This document shows positions 7,984 to 15,789 of a DNA stretch of 16,071 nucleotides, one piece after another (position 1 is the stretch's first letter; every line of letters begins with the position of its first letter). The position numbers and the translations under genes were made by a program. Below the pieces are notes generated by a model. It saw only the letters and a list, made by a program, of their open reading frames with translations, was not told the DNA's origin and made no database searches. The DNA is from Microbacteriaceae bacterium (GTDB lineage: Bacteria; Actinomycetota; Actinomycetes; Actinomycetales; Microbacteriaceae): assembly GCA_025463545.1 (NCBI GenBank), contig JAODAR010000003.1, forward strand, positions 1-16,071, given 5' to 3'.

Positions 7984-9040
7984 CGTTCTGGGCGGCGGTG
8001 GATTCGACCACGAGCCATCAGAAATCGACCCGGGCGGTTGCGGCCATATCGCTCGTGGGGTCACGGGCATACCGACCAGGTCGGCGCACCGGCCGGCCGC
8101 AAGCACGCCGATGGCGCCGGGGTCGAGCATCCCCGCGGTGACACTGGTTGCTGCCCGCAGCGCCCGTACCGGGTGAACCCCGGCCGCGACCATGGCTTGG
8201 AACTCCTCGACGCCGTGCGCGAAGGGGAACGTCCCGCAGTCGGTGCCAAAGGCGATTTTGACCGAACTGGCCGCGACCCGGCGCTGTGCGGCCTGGACCT
8301 GCTCGGCGTCCGGGCGGAACTTGTGTACGGCCTGAGGAGGCAACGTCCCTTGCTTGAGTTGGTCGAGGTCTTCGCAGGTCATCTGCATGGTGGGAACGAT
8401 GAAAGTACCGGCGGCTTCGGCATCGCGATAGCGTCGTCGTCGATCAGGTAGACGTGCTCGAGGCTGCGTGCGCCGGCGCGGATCGCATGCATGCGCGTCG
8501 GCCGCGCCGGTGTGCACGGCTACCGGCAAGCCAAGCTGACTGGCGGCGTCGACCAGCGCCGTCATCTCCTCGTCAGACCACGTGACCCGGGCCGGGTCGT
8601 CGCCGGTTGAGTAATATCCTCCCGCGTGCGCCGTCTTGATCCAGTCGCTGCCGTACTTGTGCTGTGTACGCGCGCGTGCAGGCACCTCAGCCGCGCCGTC
8701 GGCAGGCTGGGTGGGCTGCATATGCCAGCGGGATGCGTACATCCCCGCCGATGTCGGCGTGGCTGCCGGTCGAGCGGATCAGGTGTCCGGCCACGAGCAG
8801 TCGCGGGCCGTCGACCAGGCCAGCATCGATCGCATTGCGCAAGTCCACCGTTGGCCAGGTCGGGTCCATACTGCCGAGGTCGCGTAGCGTGGTGAACCCG
8901 CGCAAGAGGCAGGCCTGCGCAAGACCCAACCCGGTCAGTGCCTTGGTCCCTTCGGAAGCCAGGGTCTGCGTGGCGCACCATCGCCATGCCGCCCACGGTA
9001 CGCGCAAGCTCACACTTCAGCGAGCTCCACCAGGCCGGGA
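7971..9040 (-). pseudogene. Frameshifted amidohydrolase-family gene
   Basis: Pieces of one metal-dependent amidohydrolase (imidazolonepropionase/prolidase-like group) appear in order but in different frames. They run from a degraded PGLVEL near 9030, through GFTTLRDLGSMDPTWPTVDLR and GGDVRIPLAYAAHP (frame used above ~8710), to ADGAAEV, YGSDWIKTAHAGGYYS, LPVAVHTG, then RAGARSLEHVYLIDDDAIA in a third frame (~8425-8487). After that come AAGTFIVPTMQMT, IAFGTDCGTFPFAHG and VLAAGRCADLVGMP, and finally DPTSDMAATARVDF and LMARGRIHRR, each shifted again. At least five frame disruptions are visible. The N-terminal part with the metal-binding HxH motif is missing. The original end was probably the TAG at 7971-7973. 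Not functional as it stands. Confidence 0.85.
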
Positions 9041-9051
9041 CGCTCACGGAT

Positions 9052-9564
9052 TCAGGATGGAAGACGGATGATTATGGGGCCGGCCTCGGCAGGGCCTCCA
9101 CATTGTTCGGTGCCGCCCACGCGCACCCAATCCAGTGTCACGTCCCGCACGGCGAGCACCTCACCGCTCGCTGAGAGCACACGCAGCGTCGCTTCGTCGG
9201 GACTGGCCATTTCCGTTGAGATTCTCCAGGAGCGATCATCACTCCGGGAAACGGAATAGGGGAGTGGGATTGGAGTGGGAACCGGCGAGTAGCTCCCAAG
9301 CTGCTGCGGGTAGAGGGTTTCCAGGCGCACGGGGTCGTCTGATGGCTGGAGGACGGGACCAGGGACCGAACACACACCGGCTACGCACATTTCCACGACG
9401 CTGACGTTTCGGGTTGCCCCTTCCAGCTTGACGATGACGGTGTTGTTCCAGGCGATCGCCGGGCACGCCCCGAAGGTTGAGCAGCCGGACAACGCCAGGG
9501 TCAATGCGAACACGCCGAGGCTCAACAACCCTCTGCCCGTGCGGGTCGGCGGTGCGTCCGTCAT
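9052..9564 (-). CDS. Putative lipoprotein of the PBP operon
   Basis: The 170-residue product has a type II signal peptide: a basic start (TRTGRG), a hydrophobic core (LLSLGVFALTLALS) and the lipobox LSGC with Cys28 as the lipidated residue. The mature part is small, β-rich and contains four further cysteines (CPAIAW, EMCVAGVC, EQCGG), so disulfides outside the membrane are likely. No domain is recognised. The ATG overlaps the stop of the upstream membrane gene (ATGA), which points to translational coupling and fixes the start. Its position in a PBP operon suggests an envelope role, by inference only. Confidence 0.8.
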   Translation of the reverse strand: MTDAPPTRTGRGLLSLGVFALTLALSGCSTFGACPAIAWNNTVIVKLEGATRNVSVVEMCVAGVCSVPGPVLQPSDDPVRLETLYPQQLGSYSPVPTPIPLPYSVSRSDDRSWRISTEMASPDEATLRVLSASGEVLAVRDVTLDWVRVGGTEQCGGPAEAGPIIIRLPS

Positions 9565-10460
9565 GTCGCCCCATCGCCTGTGTGATTGGACGACAGCCGA
9601 CCGGCGTCGGCTTGCGGGCGTCTGCCGTTGCGACCACGTGGACCATCTCGGCCGCCGGCCAGCAACCCGGCGCCAACGACGGCAAGACAGCTCGCTGCTG
9701 CAGCGATCCCCGTAGCGGACCAGTTTCCCGAGTTCACGACAACGGTGCCCCTGCCGTCAGCTCGAGCCCATTCGCATTCCCGGCCCAATGGCCAGAACGA
9801 GAATCTTCCGGTGGCGATGCCAGGCCGCTCCGAGATCTCCGCCTGCGCCGAGAACGGCCCCTCGACAAGGCACTTATAGTCCGCCCCGTGGTACATCGCC
9901 GGCACGTAGCTCAGAAGGACGACTCCCAGAGCAACCACGGTCCCCGCCGTAAGAAACACGCCACCCGCGCTGCTTCGCGCCTCGGCGGAGGCCAGCGGCG
10001 CCTCGCTCGAAGCAAATGCTCCGGCAGCTCGCCGCAACAGCACCGCGACAATCGCCACCCAGATCGGACCGCCAAGCAGGGTGAACGCAACGAGTGAAAG
10101 TGCCGCTATCGCGAAACCGCCCATGTCACCCGGTTGACCAGAGAGCCACTCACCAATGATGAGACGCATCAGGGGGGCAGTGCCGGCGCACACATAGCCG
10201 GCAACGGCGCCCCGCCATGCGAATCCCCAGCGTCGGCTCGGACGTTTCACGATCACCAGAAGAAGCAGCGCAGACGCTCCCGCTGCGCTTCCAGCGAAGA
10301 GTTCCACTGCTGATGTCCCGGCCGACGCCCACACTTGCCCCCAGGAAGCGCCCTGGCTGAGCGCATAGCCCGCGCCCAGAACCAGGAATAACGAGACAGA
10401 AACGCCCATCACCAGCACCGCGTATCCGGTGGCAAGCATTAATCGTGTGCGATTGACCAA
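9561..10460 (-). CDS. Integral membrane protein with extracytoplasmic two-cysteine domain
   Basis: I start the gene at a TTG (10460) because AGGA lies five bases upstream, overlapping the stop of the PBP gene. That gives 299 residues; an ATG at 10439 is the alternative and has no ribosome-binding site. There are about five membrane helices (roughly 8-34, 52-71, 82-102, 114-142 and 166-186). An outside domain of ~65 residues follows, with Cys197 and Cys229 in YKCLVEGP and SFWPLGRECEW, then a last helix (~250-269) and an Arg-rich tail. The outside domain resembles segments I associate with uncharacterised membrane proteins of Micrococcales. It is translationally coupled on both sides to the PBP and lipoprotein genes. 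Confidence 0.75.
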   Translation of the reverse strand: MVNRTRLMLATGYAVLVMGVSVSLFLVLGAGYALSQGASWGQVWASAGTSAVELFAGSAAGASALLLLVIVKRPSRRWGFAWRGAVAGYVCAGTAPLMRLIIGEWLSGQPGDMGGFAIAALSLVAFTLLGGPIWVAIVAVLLRRAAGAFASSEAPLASAEARSSAGGVFLTAGTVVALGVVLLSYVPAMYHGADYKCLVEGPFSAQAEISERPGIATGRFSFWPLGRECEWARADGRGTVVVNSGNWSATGIAAAASCLAVVGAGLLAGGRDGPRGRNGRRPQADAGRLSSNHTGDGAT

Positions 10461-10467
10461 CGCGTTC

Positions 10468-12918
10468 CTAACCGACCAGAGCCTCGAGGTCCGCGCGGGC
10501 AGACTGGCCCGAAAGCCCGAGGACGTTGGGCGCCAGGATGAGAGACCCGTTGCTGGTGTAAACAGAGATCGTGGATCCGCGCGGTGCGGTGCCGGACGGA
10601 TCGGTGCGCGAGACCTGTCCGACGGGGAGTTCGGAGTCCTGCTGGCCGGCATCCGTCACGGCGAAGCCGGCCGACTCGAGGACCCGCCGAGCGTCCTCCG
10701 GTGACGTGCCCCGCACATCCGGGATCTCGACTCGGACAACTCGTAACGCCGACGCGTCCGGCTCGGCGAACGCCGCGCCGCCCCACGCCTCGTCGGCGAG
10801 CTTCATGATGCTGGGCCAGATTCGATGCCGAGCGGTCGCAGCCTCGCCGCTGTCGAATCGGAGGTTGCGCAGGTTGGCCTCGCCGCTCACGTTGCCGACC
10901 CACACTGCAGTCGCGGCCTTGGTGCTGGCGCCGATCATCCAGGTGTCTTTCGCGAAGTCCGTCGTTCCTGTTTTGCCAATGTGCGGCACGCCGGTTCCAG
11001 TGCTGGAGGCCGTCGCCGTTCCGCCGCTCGCGAACGTCTGCTTCATGGCGTACGCCATGGCGTTGGCCACGTTGGGCGGCACCGATTGCGTACAGTGAGC
11101 GGCCGGGGGCGCAATCTCGTTGCCGACACGGTCGACGATGCGGTCGATGGCCACGGGCAGGCAGGTCACTCCGCCGTTCGCAATGCCGGCGAATGCCGCG
11201 GCCATCGTCAGCGGTGCCACTTCCTGGGTGCCGAGGACGTCGGAGGGGAACATCTGCAGCGGATCGGCATCCGCCCGGTGCACCCCGAACGCCTGTGCCA
11301 GCTCCTTGATCTTGCACAGGTCGAGTTGCTGGGCCATCGCGACGAAGCTCGAATTCACCGACCACTTGGTCGCGTCAACCGCGTTGCTGGCGATGCGGCC
11401 GTCATCGTTCCGGGGTGCGAAGGTGCCACTCCAGTTCCCATCGCAACTGTTGGTGAATCGGGTGAACGCGCGCCTGCGGCCGTCGAAGTTCTCCCGCAGC
11501 GAGTGGCCGGCGTTGACCCACTCGCCCAACGTGAACACCTTGTAAGTTGAGCCGGGCTGGAACCCGCTCGAACCGCCGTAGTCGATGTCGGTGTTGTAGT
11601 TGACGGACGTCCAGGCCGCCCCGTTCGCGGACAGCACCTCGGGATCGTTGCTGAACGTTTTGTTTTCCGCCATCGCCACGATGCGACCGGTGCCCGGCTG
11701 CACGGTGACCGCGGTGGCGCCCACATCGAAACGCGGGTCTGTGCTGGGCACATTCTCGTTGATGGCGGCTTCCGTGGCGACCTGAAGGCCGAGATCGAGG
11801 GTCGTGTAGATGTCCAGCCCGCCACGCCGCAGCTTCTCGACACGCTCGTCAGCGGTGGCACCGAACGCCGGGTCAGTGCGGATGGTCCAGTACACGTAGT
11901 CACAGAAGAAGCCCGAACCACCAGCCGCCTGACAGCCGGTGCTCGGGGAGGTGATGGTGGGAGTAACCGGTGCTGCGACGGCCGCCTGATACTGCTCCGC
12001 CGTGACCTTCTTGTAGGCAAGCATCTTTCCGAGGATGTAGTCCCGCCGCGATTTATTCTCGGCGTAACCCTTGGCTTCTCCGTTCCTGGCGCTCTCCGGG
12101 CGGTCGAGCCGGAACTTCTCGGGATTGTTCACGATCGCCAGGAGACTCGCCGACTGCTCAAGGGTGAGGTCTTTGGCGCTGACTCCCGCGAAATAGTATT
12201 TGCTGGCCGCTTCGATGCCGTAGACGGTTCCGCCGAAGAAGGCGATGTTGAGGTAGCCGGCGAGGATCTGCGTCTTCGAGTACTGCTTTTCCACACCGAT
12301 CGCGAGGCGCATTTCCTTGAGTTTGCGGTCGGGAGTCTGCTCGATTGCCGTCTCCACGGCATCCGTCTTCTCTTCTTCGGTCTTGGCGTTCATCACGGCG
12401 TTCTGCACGAGTACGTTCTTCACGTACTGCTGGGTGATCGAGGACCCACCGCGGGTGCCTTGGTTGAGCACGAGCTGAATGGTCGCTCGCAGCGTTCCCT
12501 GCGCGTCAATGCCCCCATGCTCGAAGAAGCGCGGGTCCTCGCCCGAGATTGCGGCGTCTTTTGCGAATTGGGGGATCTCCTCCCAGGCGATTTCCTCGCG
12601 GTTCTGCTCGTAGAACGTCGCCAGCTTGCGCAGCGACCCGTCCGCAGCGGTGGCGTAGATAGTGGACCCCTCGGCGAGCTCACCGATTTTGAGGTAGTTC
12701 GGCAGATTCTCAAACACCGTAATGGTGTTCGCCGCCGCAAGTCCGGAGAGGGCCAAAGCAGGAGTCACCGCCGCGGCGACCAGGACACCGGCGACTGCGC
12801 TCATGGCTATGAATCCGAGGAAGCCTCCGGTCGCGCCCGCCAGAGTTCGGCCGGATTCACTCATCGCAGCCGCAGGTTTGTAATGTCGGGTGCGGCCTCG
12901 GTGCGGTTCGCCGTTCAT
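10468..12918 (-). CDS. Bifunctional class A penicillin-binding protein with PASTA domain
   Basis: This enzyme polymerises and cross-links peptidoglycan at the outer face of the membrane. Counting from the ATG at 12918 (816 residues), the membrane anchor is ~30-60. The GT51 glycosyltransferase spans ~75-265, with catalytic Glu127 in SGEDPRFFEHGGID, GGSSITQQYVKN and RKLKEMRLAIGVEKQYSK. The transpeptidase spans ~395-710, with Ser457-Thr-Tyr-Lys460, Ser520-Val-Asn522 and Lys649-Thr-Gly-Thr. One PASTA domain is at ~732-788. A second begins (APNVLGLSGQSARADLEALVG) but stops after its first helix. An ATG at 12864 gives an N-terminus closer to relatives and is equally likely; neither has a clear ribosome-binding site. 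It leads the operon with the membrane protein and lipoprotein. Antibiotic targets of this class are beta-lactams. Confidence 0.93.
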   Translation of the reverse strand: MNGEPHRGRTRHYKPAAAMSESGRTLAGATGGFLGFIAMSAVAGVLVAAAVTPALALSGLAAANTITVFENLPNYLKIGELAEGSTIYATAADGSLRKLATFYEQNREEIAWEEIPQFAKDAAISGEDPRFFEHGGIDAQGTLRATIQLVLNQGTRGGSSITQQYVKNVLVQNAVMNAKTEEEKTDAVETAIEQTPDRKLKEMRLAIGVEKQYSKTQILAGYLNIAFFGGTVYGIEAASKYYFAGVSAKDLTLEQSASLLAIVNNPEKFRLDRPESARNGEAKGYAENKSRRDYILGKMLAYKKVTAEQYQAAVAAPVTPTITSPSTGCQAAGGSGFFCDYVYWTIRTDPAFGATADERVEKLRRGGLDIYTTLDLGLQVATEAAINENVPSTDPRFDVGATAVTVQPGTGRIVAMAENKTFSNDPEVLSANGAAWTSVNYNTDIDYGGSSGFQPGSTYKVFTLGEWVNAGHSLRENFDGRRRAFTRFTNSCDGNWSGTFAPRNDDGRIASNAVDATKWSVNSSFVAMAQQLDLCKIKELAQAFGVHRADADPLQMFPSDVLGTQEVAPLTMAAAFAGIANGGVTCLPVAIDRIVDRVGNEIAPPAAHCTQSVPPNVANAMAYAMKQTFASGGTATASSTGTGVPHIGKTGTTDFAKDTWMIGASTKAATAVWVGNVSGEANLRNLRFDSGEAATARHRIWPSIMKLADEAWGGAAFAEPDASALRVVRVEIPDVRGTSPEDARRVLESAGFAVTDAGQQDSELPVGQVSRTDPSGTAPRGSTISVYTSNGSLILAPNVLGLSGQSARADLEALVG

Positions 12919-13202
12919 GCCGGCTCGGATGCAGCGCCAATGGAATCCCCCCAGATTGACGGGCCACCAGACACAGCGGCCCCATTGCTTCGTGCTTTAC
13001 GTCTTACCCCTCTCGCGGAGCGTAACAGAGGCCCGTAACTGAGGGCACCGATATTTCGGATGATCTTCGATACCTTGAGCCTGCGAGCGGCCATGCGACC
13101 GTGCTCGTTCCTGACGGCGTCCGGCTCCTGGGTTAAAACTGCGTCTGGTCTGGCATTCCCCGCGGACGCCTTGGCTGTGAGATTCACTCTCCTGCGCCGG
13201 CA

Positions 13203-13219
13203 CCCGCTCCAGGAGCGGG
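13203..13219. repeat. 17-bp perfect interrupted palindrome
   Basis: CCCGCTCC and GGAGCGGG are exact reverse complements separated by a single A. The compact dyad with no loop looks more like a dimeric protein-binding site than an RNA hairpin. It lies ~190 nt before the exporter gene. Confidence 0.5.
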
Positions 13220-13340
13220 AGCCGGGGCGGCTGCAGGTCCACGCCGAGCGCCACATCCCACTCCGCGCTGATGAGCCAACGCAGCCAGCCGGATCGGACG
13301 TGGGCTGCGGCAGTGCTGGCATGTGCCGATCCTGTGCATC

Positions 13341-13375
13341 AGTTATACTTGTGTAAGCATAATATCCTTACCTGA
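13341..13375 (+). promoter_or_regulatory. AT-rich promoter island of the MFS exporter gene
   Basis: Two -10-like hexamers, TATACT (13344-13349) and CATAAT (13358-13363), lie in the most AT-rich stretch of the window, 28-47 bases before the start codon. Between them ACTTGTGTAAG forms a short dyad (CTT/AAG arms) that could be part of an operator. No good -35 box is visible. Confidence 0.45.
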
Positions 13376-13390
13376 GAAAGAAGTTTGTCT

Positions 13391-14938
13391 GTGGCCTCTG
13401 CATCCACTCATCTTGGAACCGACGTTCCGCCCTCTAAGCGCAAGCGCAAGGGCAGTCCCGCACTGACCCTGGCCGCCGTGTGCTTCGGCCTGTTCATGGT
13501 GGGGCTCGACTCCACCGTCGTGCACATCGCCAACCCGGCGATCCAGGCAGATCTCGATGCCACCTTTGGCGAACTGCAGTGGGTCATCAATACGTACCTG
13601 CTCGCCCTGGCCGTCTGCCTCATCCCGGCAGGCAAGCTCGGTGATCGTTTCGGCCGCAAGAAGATTTACATCCTGGGCGTCGTCCTGTTCGGCATCACCA
13701 GCGTCGCGATCGGCCTCGTCGGAAGCATCGAAGGTGTGCTCGTCTTCCGCGCTCTGCAGGGCGTGAGCGCAGCACTGCTGATGCCGCAGACGGTCGCTTT
13801 GCTTCGGGCGACATTCTCGCGCGAGAAATTCGGCATGGCGGTGGGTATCTGGGGAGGCGTCTCCTCCGTGTCCATCGCCGGCGGCCCGCTTGTGAGTGGT
13901 CTGTTGGTGCAGAGCGCCGGCTGGGAGTGGGTCTTCTTCATCAACGTCCCCATCGCCATCATTGGCATCGTCATGGCGGCACTCGTCGTCCGTGAGACCG
14001 CCGTCGAAAAGGGAACCGGCATCGACATCCTCGGTATGATCCTGCTGGCCGGAGCGCTGTTCGGCATCGTTTTCGCCGTGGTTCAGGCTCAGGTGTGGGG
14101 CTGGGGTAGCGTCGCCACCATCGGCGTCTTCGTCGGCTCCCTGGTGCAGTTCGCGCTGTTCGTTATCGTCGAGGGTCGGGTGAAGAACCCGCTCATCCCG
14201 CTGAGCCTCTTCAAGTCGGCCGGAGTCAGCGTCGGCGGACTCGTGTTCCTGGCCAACTTCTTCGCGATCCTCGGAGTCACGTTCCTGTTGACCTTGTTCC
14301 TGATGAACTCGCTCGGCCACGGCACCGCAGAAGCGGGTCTGATGATGCTGCCAATGAGCGTCTTCGCGATCCCGTCCGCACCCATCGGCGCGTTCCTCAC
14401 GTCGAAGATCGGTCCCCGCAAGGTTGCCGCCATGGGCCTTGGCCTGATGGCAGTTGGCCTTGCGTTGCTGACGCTGGTCGGCGCGGACATGTCCTACTGG
14501 CTGATGGCCGTCCCGTTCGTCATCATCGCGTTCGGTTCCGGCTTCGCCATCCCGTCGGGTGCCGACCTCATCGTGGGCGGCGCCCCGGTGCACCTCGCCG
14601 GCGTGGCCGCCGGCTTCCAGACCACCTGCATCCAGGTCGGTGGCGCCATCGGTACCGCCGTTCTGTCTGCAATCGTCGCCGCCCAGGTAGTCCCTGCCGT
14701 TGCAGCGACCACGCTTCCCGCCGACGCGGTTGAAGGAGCATCCGCCGGAGTAACCTTCGACGGATTCCCTTACGTGAACGGTGCCTTCATTGACGGCATG
14801 CACATCGGTCTGTGGGTCGCTGCGGCTCTCTGCGCGGTCGTCGCCGCTCTGGTCGTTGTCGCGGTGCGCGAGTCGAAGCACCACGGCTTCGAGACGGTGC
14901 TCGAGGAGACTGTCGAAGGTGAGGCCGGCAACCGCTGA
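13391..14938 (+). CDS. DHA2-family (14-TM) MFS drug exporter
   Basis: The 515-residue proton-driven efflux protein belongs to the EmrB/QacA branch of the major facilitator superfamily. It has a basic cytoplasmic leader (PPSKRKRKG), then motif D1 LDSTVVHIANPAI in helix 1, motif A GKLGDRFGRKKIY after helix 2, and the antiporter motif C region SIAGGPLVSGLLVQSAGWEWVFFINVPI. Fourteen helices in total run to ~495, with a charged C-terminus. Substrates cannot be told from the sequence. I chose the GTG at 13391, with GAAAGAAG about seven bases before it; a TTG two codons upstream is possible. No regulator is adjacent, although the dyads upstream suggest one acts here. It ends 11 nt from the convergent reductase-family gene. 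Confidence 0.92.
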   Translation: MASASTHLGTDVPPSKRKRKGSPALTLAAVCFGLFMVGLDSTVVHIANPAIQADLDATFGELQWVINTYLLALAVCLIPAGKLGDRFGRKKIYILGVVLFGITSVAIGLVGSIEGVLVFRALQGVSAALLMPQTVALLRATFSREKFGMAVGIWGGVSSVSIAGGPLVSGLLVQSAGWEWVFFINVPIAIIGIVMAALVVRETAVEKGTGIDILGMILLAGALFGIVFAVVQAQVWGWGSVATIGVFVGSLVQFALFVIVEGRVKNPLIPLSLFKSAGVSVGGLVFLANFFAILGVTFLLTLFLMNSLGHGTAEAGLMMLPMSVFAIPSAPIGAFLTSKIGPRKVAAMGLGLMAVGLALLTLVGADMSYWLMAVPFVIIAFGSGFAIPSGADLIVGGAPVHLAGVAAGFQTTCIQVGGAIGTAVLSAIVAAQVVPAVAATTLPADAVEGASAGVTFDGFPYVNGAFIDGMHIGLWVAAALCAVVAALVVVAVRESKHHGFETVLEETVEGEAGNR

Positions 14939-14949
14939 CAGCACCGGTA

Positions 14950-15588
14950 TCAGGTGGCGCGATCCTCTCGGGTCATGTCGCCCGTCGCCGGAGCAGAACC
15001 CCTCGAACCGTAACGCAGGAGAACCACGCCTTTCTCCGAGGCGGCCTCTGCAGCGAGCAGCTCAAGGGCCGCGGGCCGTCCGTCGGCGGTGAACAGGCGT
15101 TTGCCTGCACCGACCACGATCGGGTACACCCACAGGTTCAACTGATCGAACAAGTCATCAGCGATGAGGGTGCGGGCGAAGTCGATGCTGCCGATCACAT
15201 GGACCTCCTGGTGTCGCTCGCGGAGCGCCGATAGCTCCGCGACGAGATCACTGCCGAGCAGATGCGAGTCGCGCCATCCGAGTTCCGGCGCGCCGCGCGA
15301 CGCGACGTACTTGGGGATGGCGTCGAACTTGCGCGCGATCTCCGCCTCCGGCCCGTCCAACTGGTACGGCCAGTACGAGGCGAAGATGTCGTACGTGCGC
15401 CGTCCCAGTAGCAGGGCGTCCATGGCCTGTATCCCTTGGGATACCTGAGCACCGACGGTGTCGTCGAGCAGGGGCGCCTGCCAGCCGCCGAACGCGAATC
15501 CGCCCTCGGTGTCTTCCTCGGGGCCGCCGGGAGCCTGGGCCACTCCGTCGAGCGTGGTGAAGAGGTCGACGTGAATACGACCGGACAT
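14950..15588 (-). CDS. Dihydrofolate reductase / RibD C-terminal family protein
   Basis: The 212-residue protein has the RibD_C/DHFR-like fold pattern: a first strand IHVDLFTTLDGVAQAPGG at 5-22, LLGRRTYDIFASYWP at 60-74, HVIGSIDFARTLI at 130-142, and LNLWVYPIVVGAGKRLF at 150-166. Members are NAD(P)H-dependent reductase-like proteins of mostly unknown substrate; this is not the folate-essential FolA. The start is fixed by AAAGGAGG five bases before the ATG at 15588; an upstream in-frame ATG at 15612 would overlap the preceding small ORF and lacks a ribosome-binding site. It is probably co-transcribed with the 30-codon ORF upstream. A CACC/GGTG hairpin lies across its stop and the MFS gene end. 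Confidence 0.9.
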   Translation of the reverse strand: MSGRIHVDLFTTLDGVAQAPGGPEEDTEGGFAFGGWQAPLLDDTVGAQVSQGIQAMDALLLGRRTYDIFASYWPYQLDGPEAEIARKFDAIPKYVASRGAPELGWRDSHLLGSDLVAELSALRERHQEVHVIGSIDFARTLIADDLFDQLNLWVYPIVVGAGKRLFTADGRPAALELLAAEAASEKGVVLLRYGSRGSAPATGDMTREDRAT

Positions 15589-15611
15589 GGGGACCTCCTT
15601 TCCTCGCGGCA

Positions 15612-15704
15612 CTAGGACGCGAACGTGTGTGAGTCGATGTGGACCGTCCTGGGGACATGCTCTCGGAGGTCGTCCCTCGGGAGATCGACGAGATTGACGT
15701 TCAT
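15612..15704 (-). CDS. Possible 30-residue small protein upstream of the reductase-family gene
   Basis: An ATG at 15704 is preceded by GGGAG at six bases, and the frame runs 30 codons to a TAG at 15612-15614. The peptide reads MNVNLVDLPRDDLREHVPRT and continues VHIDSHTFAS. Third positions are mostly G/C (about 25 of 30), as in the genuine genes here, so it is or was coding. It ends 23 nt before the start of the reductase-family gene. It may be a small protein, a translated leader or the end of a deleted gene; in-frame ATGs at 15734 and 15761 would lengthen it. No family recognised. Confidence 0.4.
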   Translation of the reverse strand: MNVNLVDLPRDDLREHVPRTVHIDSHTFAS

Positions 15705-15759
15705 GAACTGCTCCCTGGTCGGATGGTGCGGCATTATCGCCGCCTCAGGAACAGGCAAC

Positions 15760-15789
15760 ATGCTGGCCAATCACCATCGTGCTTGTCAA
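15760..15789 (-). promoter_or_regulatory. Possible promoter for the small ORF / reductase-family unit
   Basis: On the minus strand a perfect TTGACA -35 box (plus-strand positions 15784-15789) is followed 18 bases later by CAGCAT, a weak -10. Transcription would begin near 15753, about 50 nt before the small ORF. Confidence 0.35.

Larger units (their letters stand above)
12919..13390. other. Intergenic region between divergent PBP and MFS genes
   Basis: I find no supportable gene in these ~470 bases. Frames are open on both strands but have atypical composition and no family resemblance. On the minus strand a TANNNT hexamer (AGCGTA on the plus strand at 13019-13024) is a possible -10 for the PBP gene, leaving an untranslated leader of roughly 95-150 nt. 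The right end holds the AT-rich promoter island of the exporter, and a 17-bp palindrome lies in between. Confidence 0.5.

Noticed and set aside
9477..10097. 206-codon plus-strand frame over the membrane protein and lipoprotein genes
   Set aside because: Arg/Ser/Pro-rich product typical of an antisense frame; the signal peptide and membrane helices are on the minus strand.
12915..13322. Frames upstream of the PBP gene, considered as a WhiB-like regulator because such genes can lie there
   Set aside because: The four-cysteine pattern and GVWGG-type motif of WhiB are absent in all frames examined.
13343..14944. 533-codon minus-strand frame opposite the exporter
   Set aside because: The Asp/Gly/His/Gln-rich product is the reverse complement of hydrophobic codons; the MFS motifs on the plus strand settle the matter.
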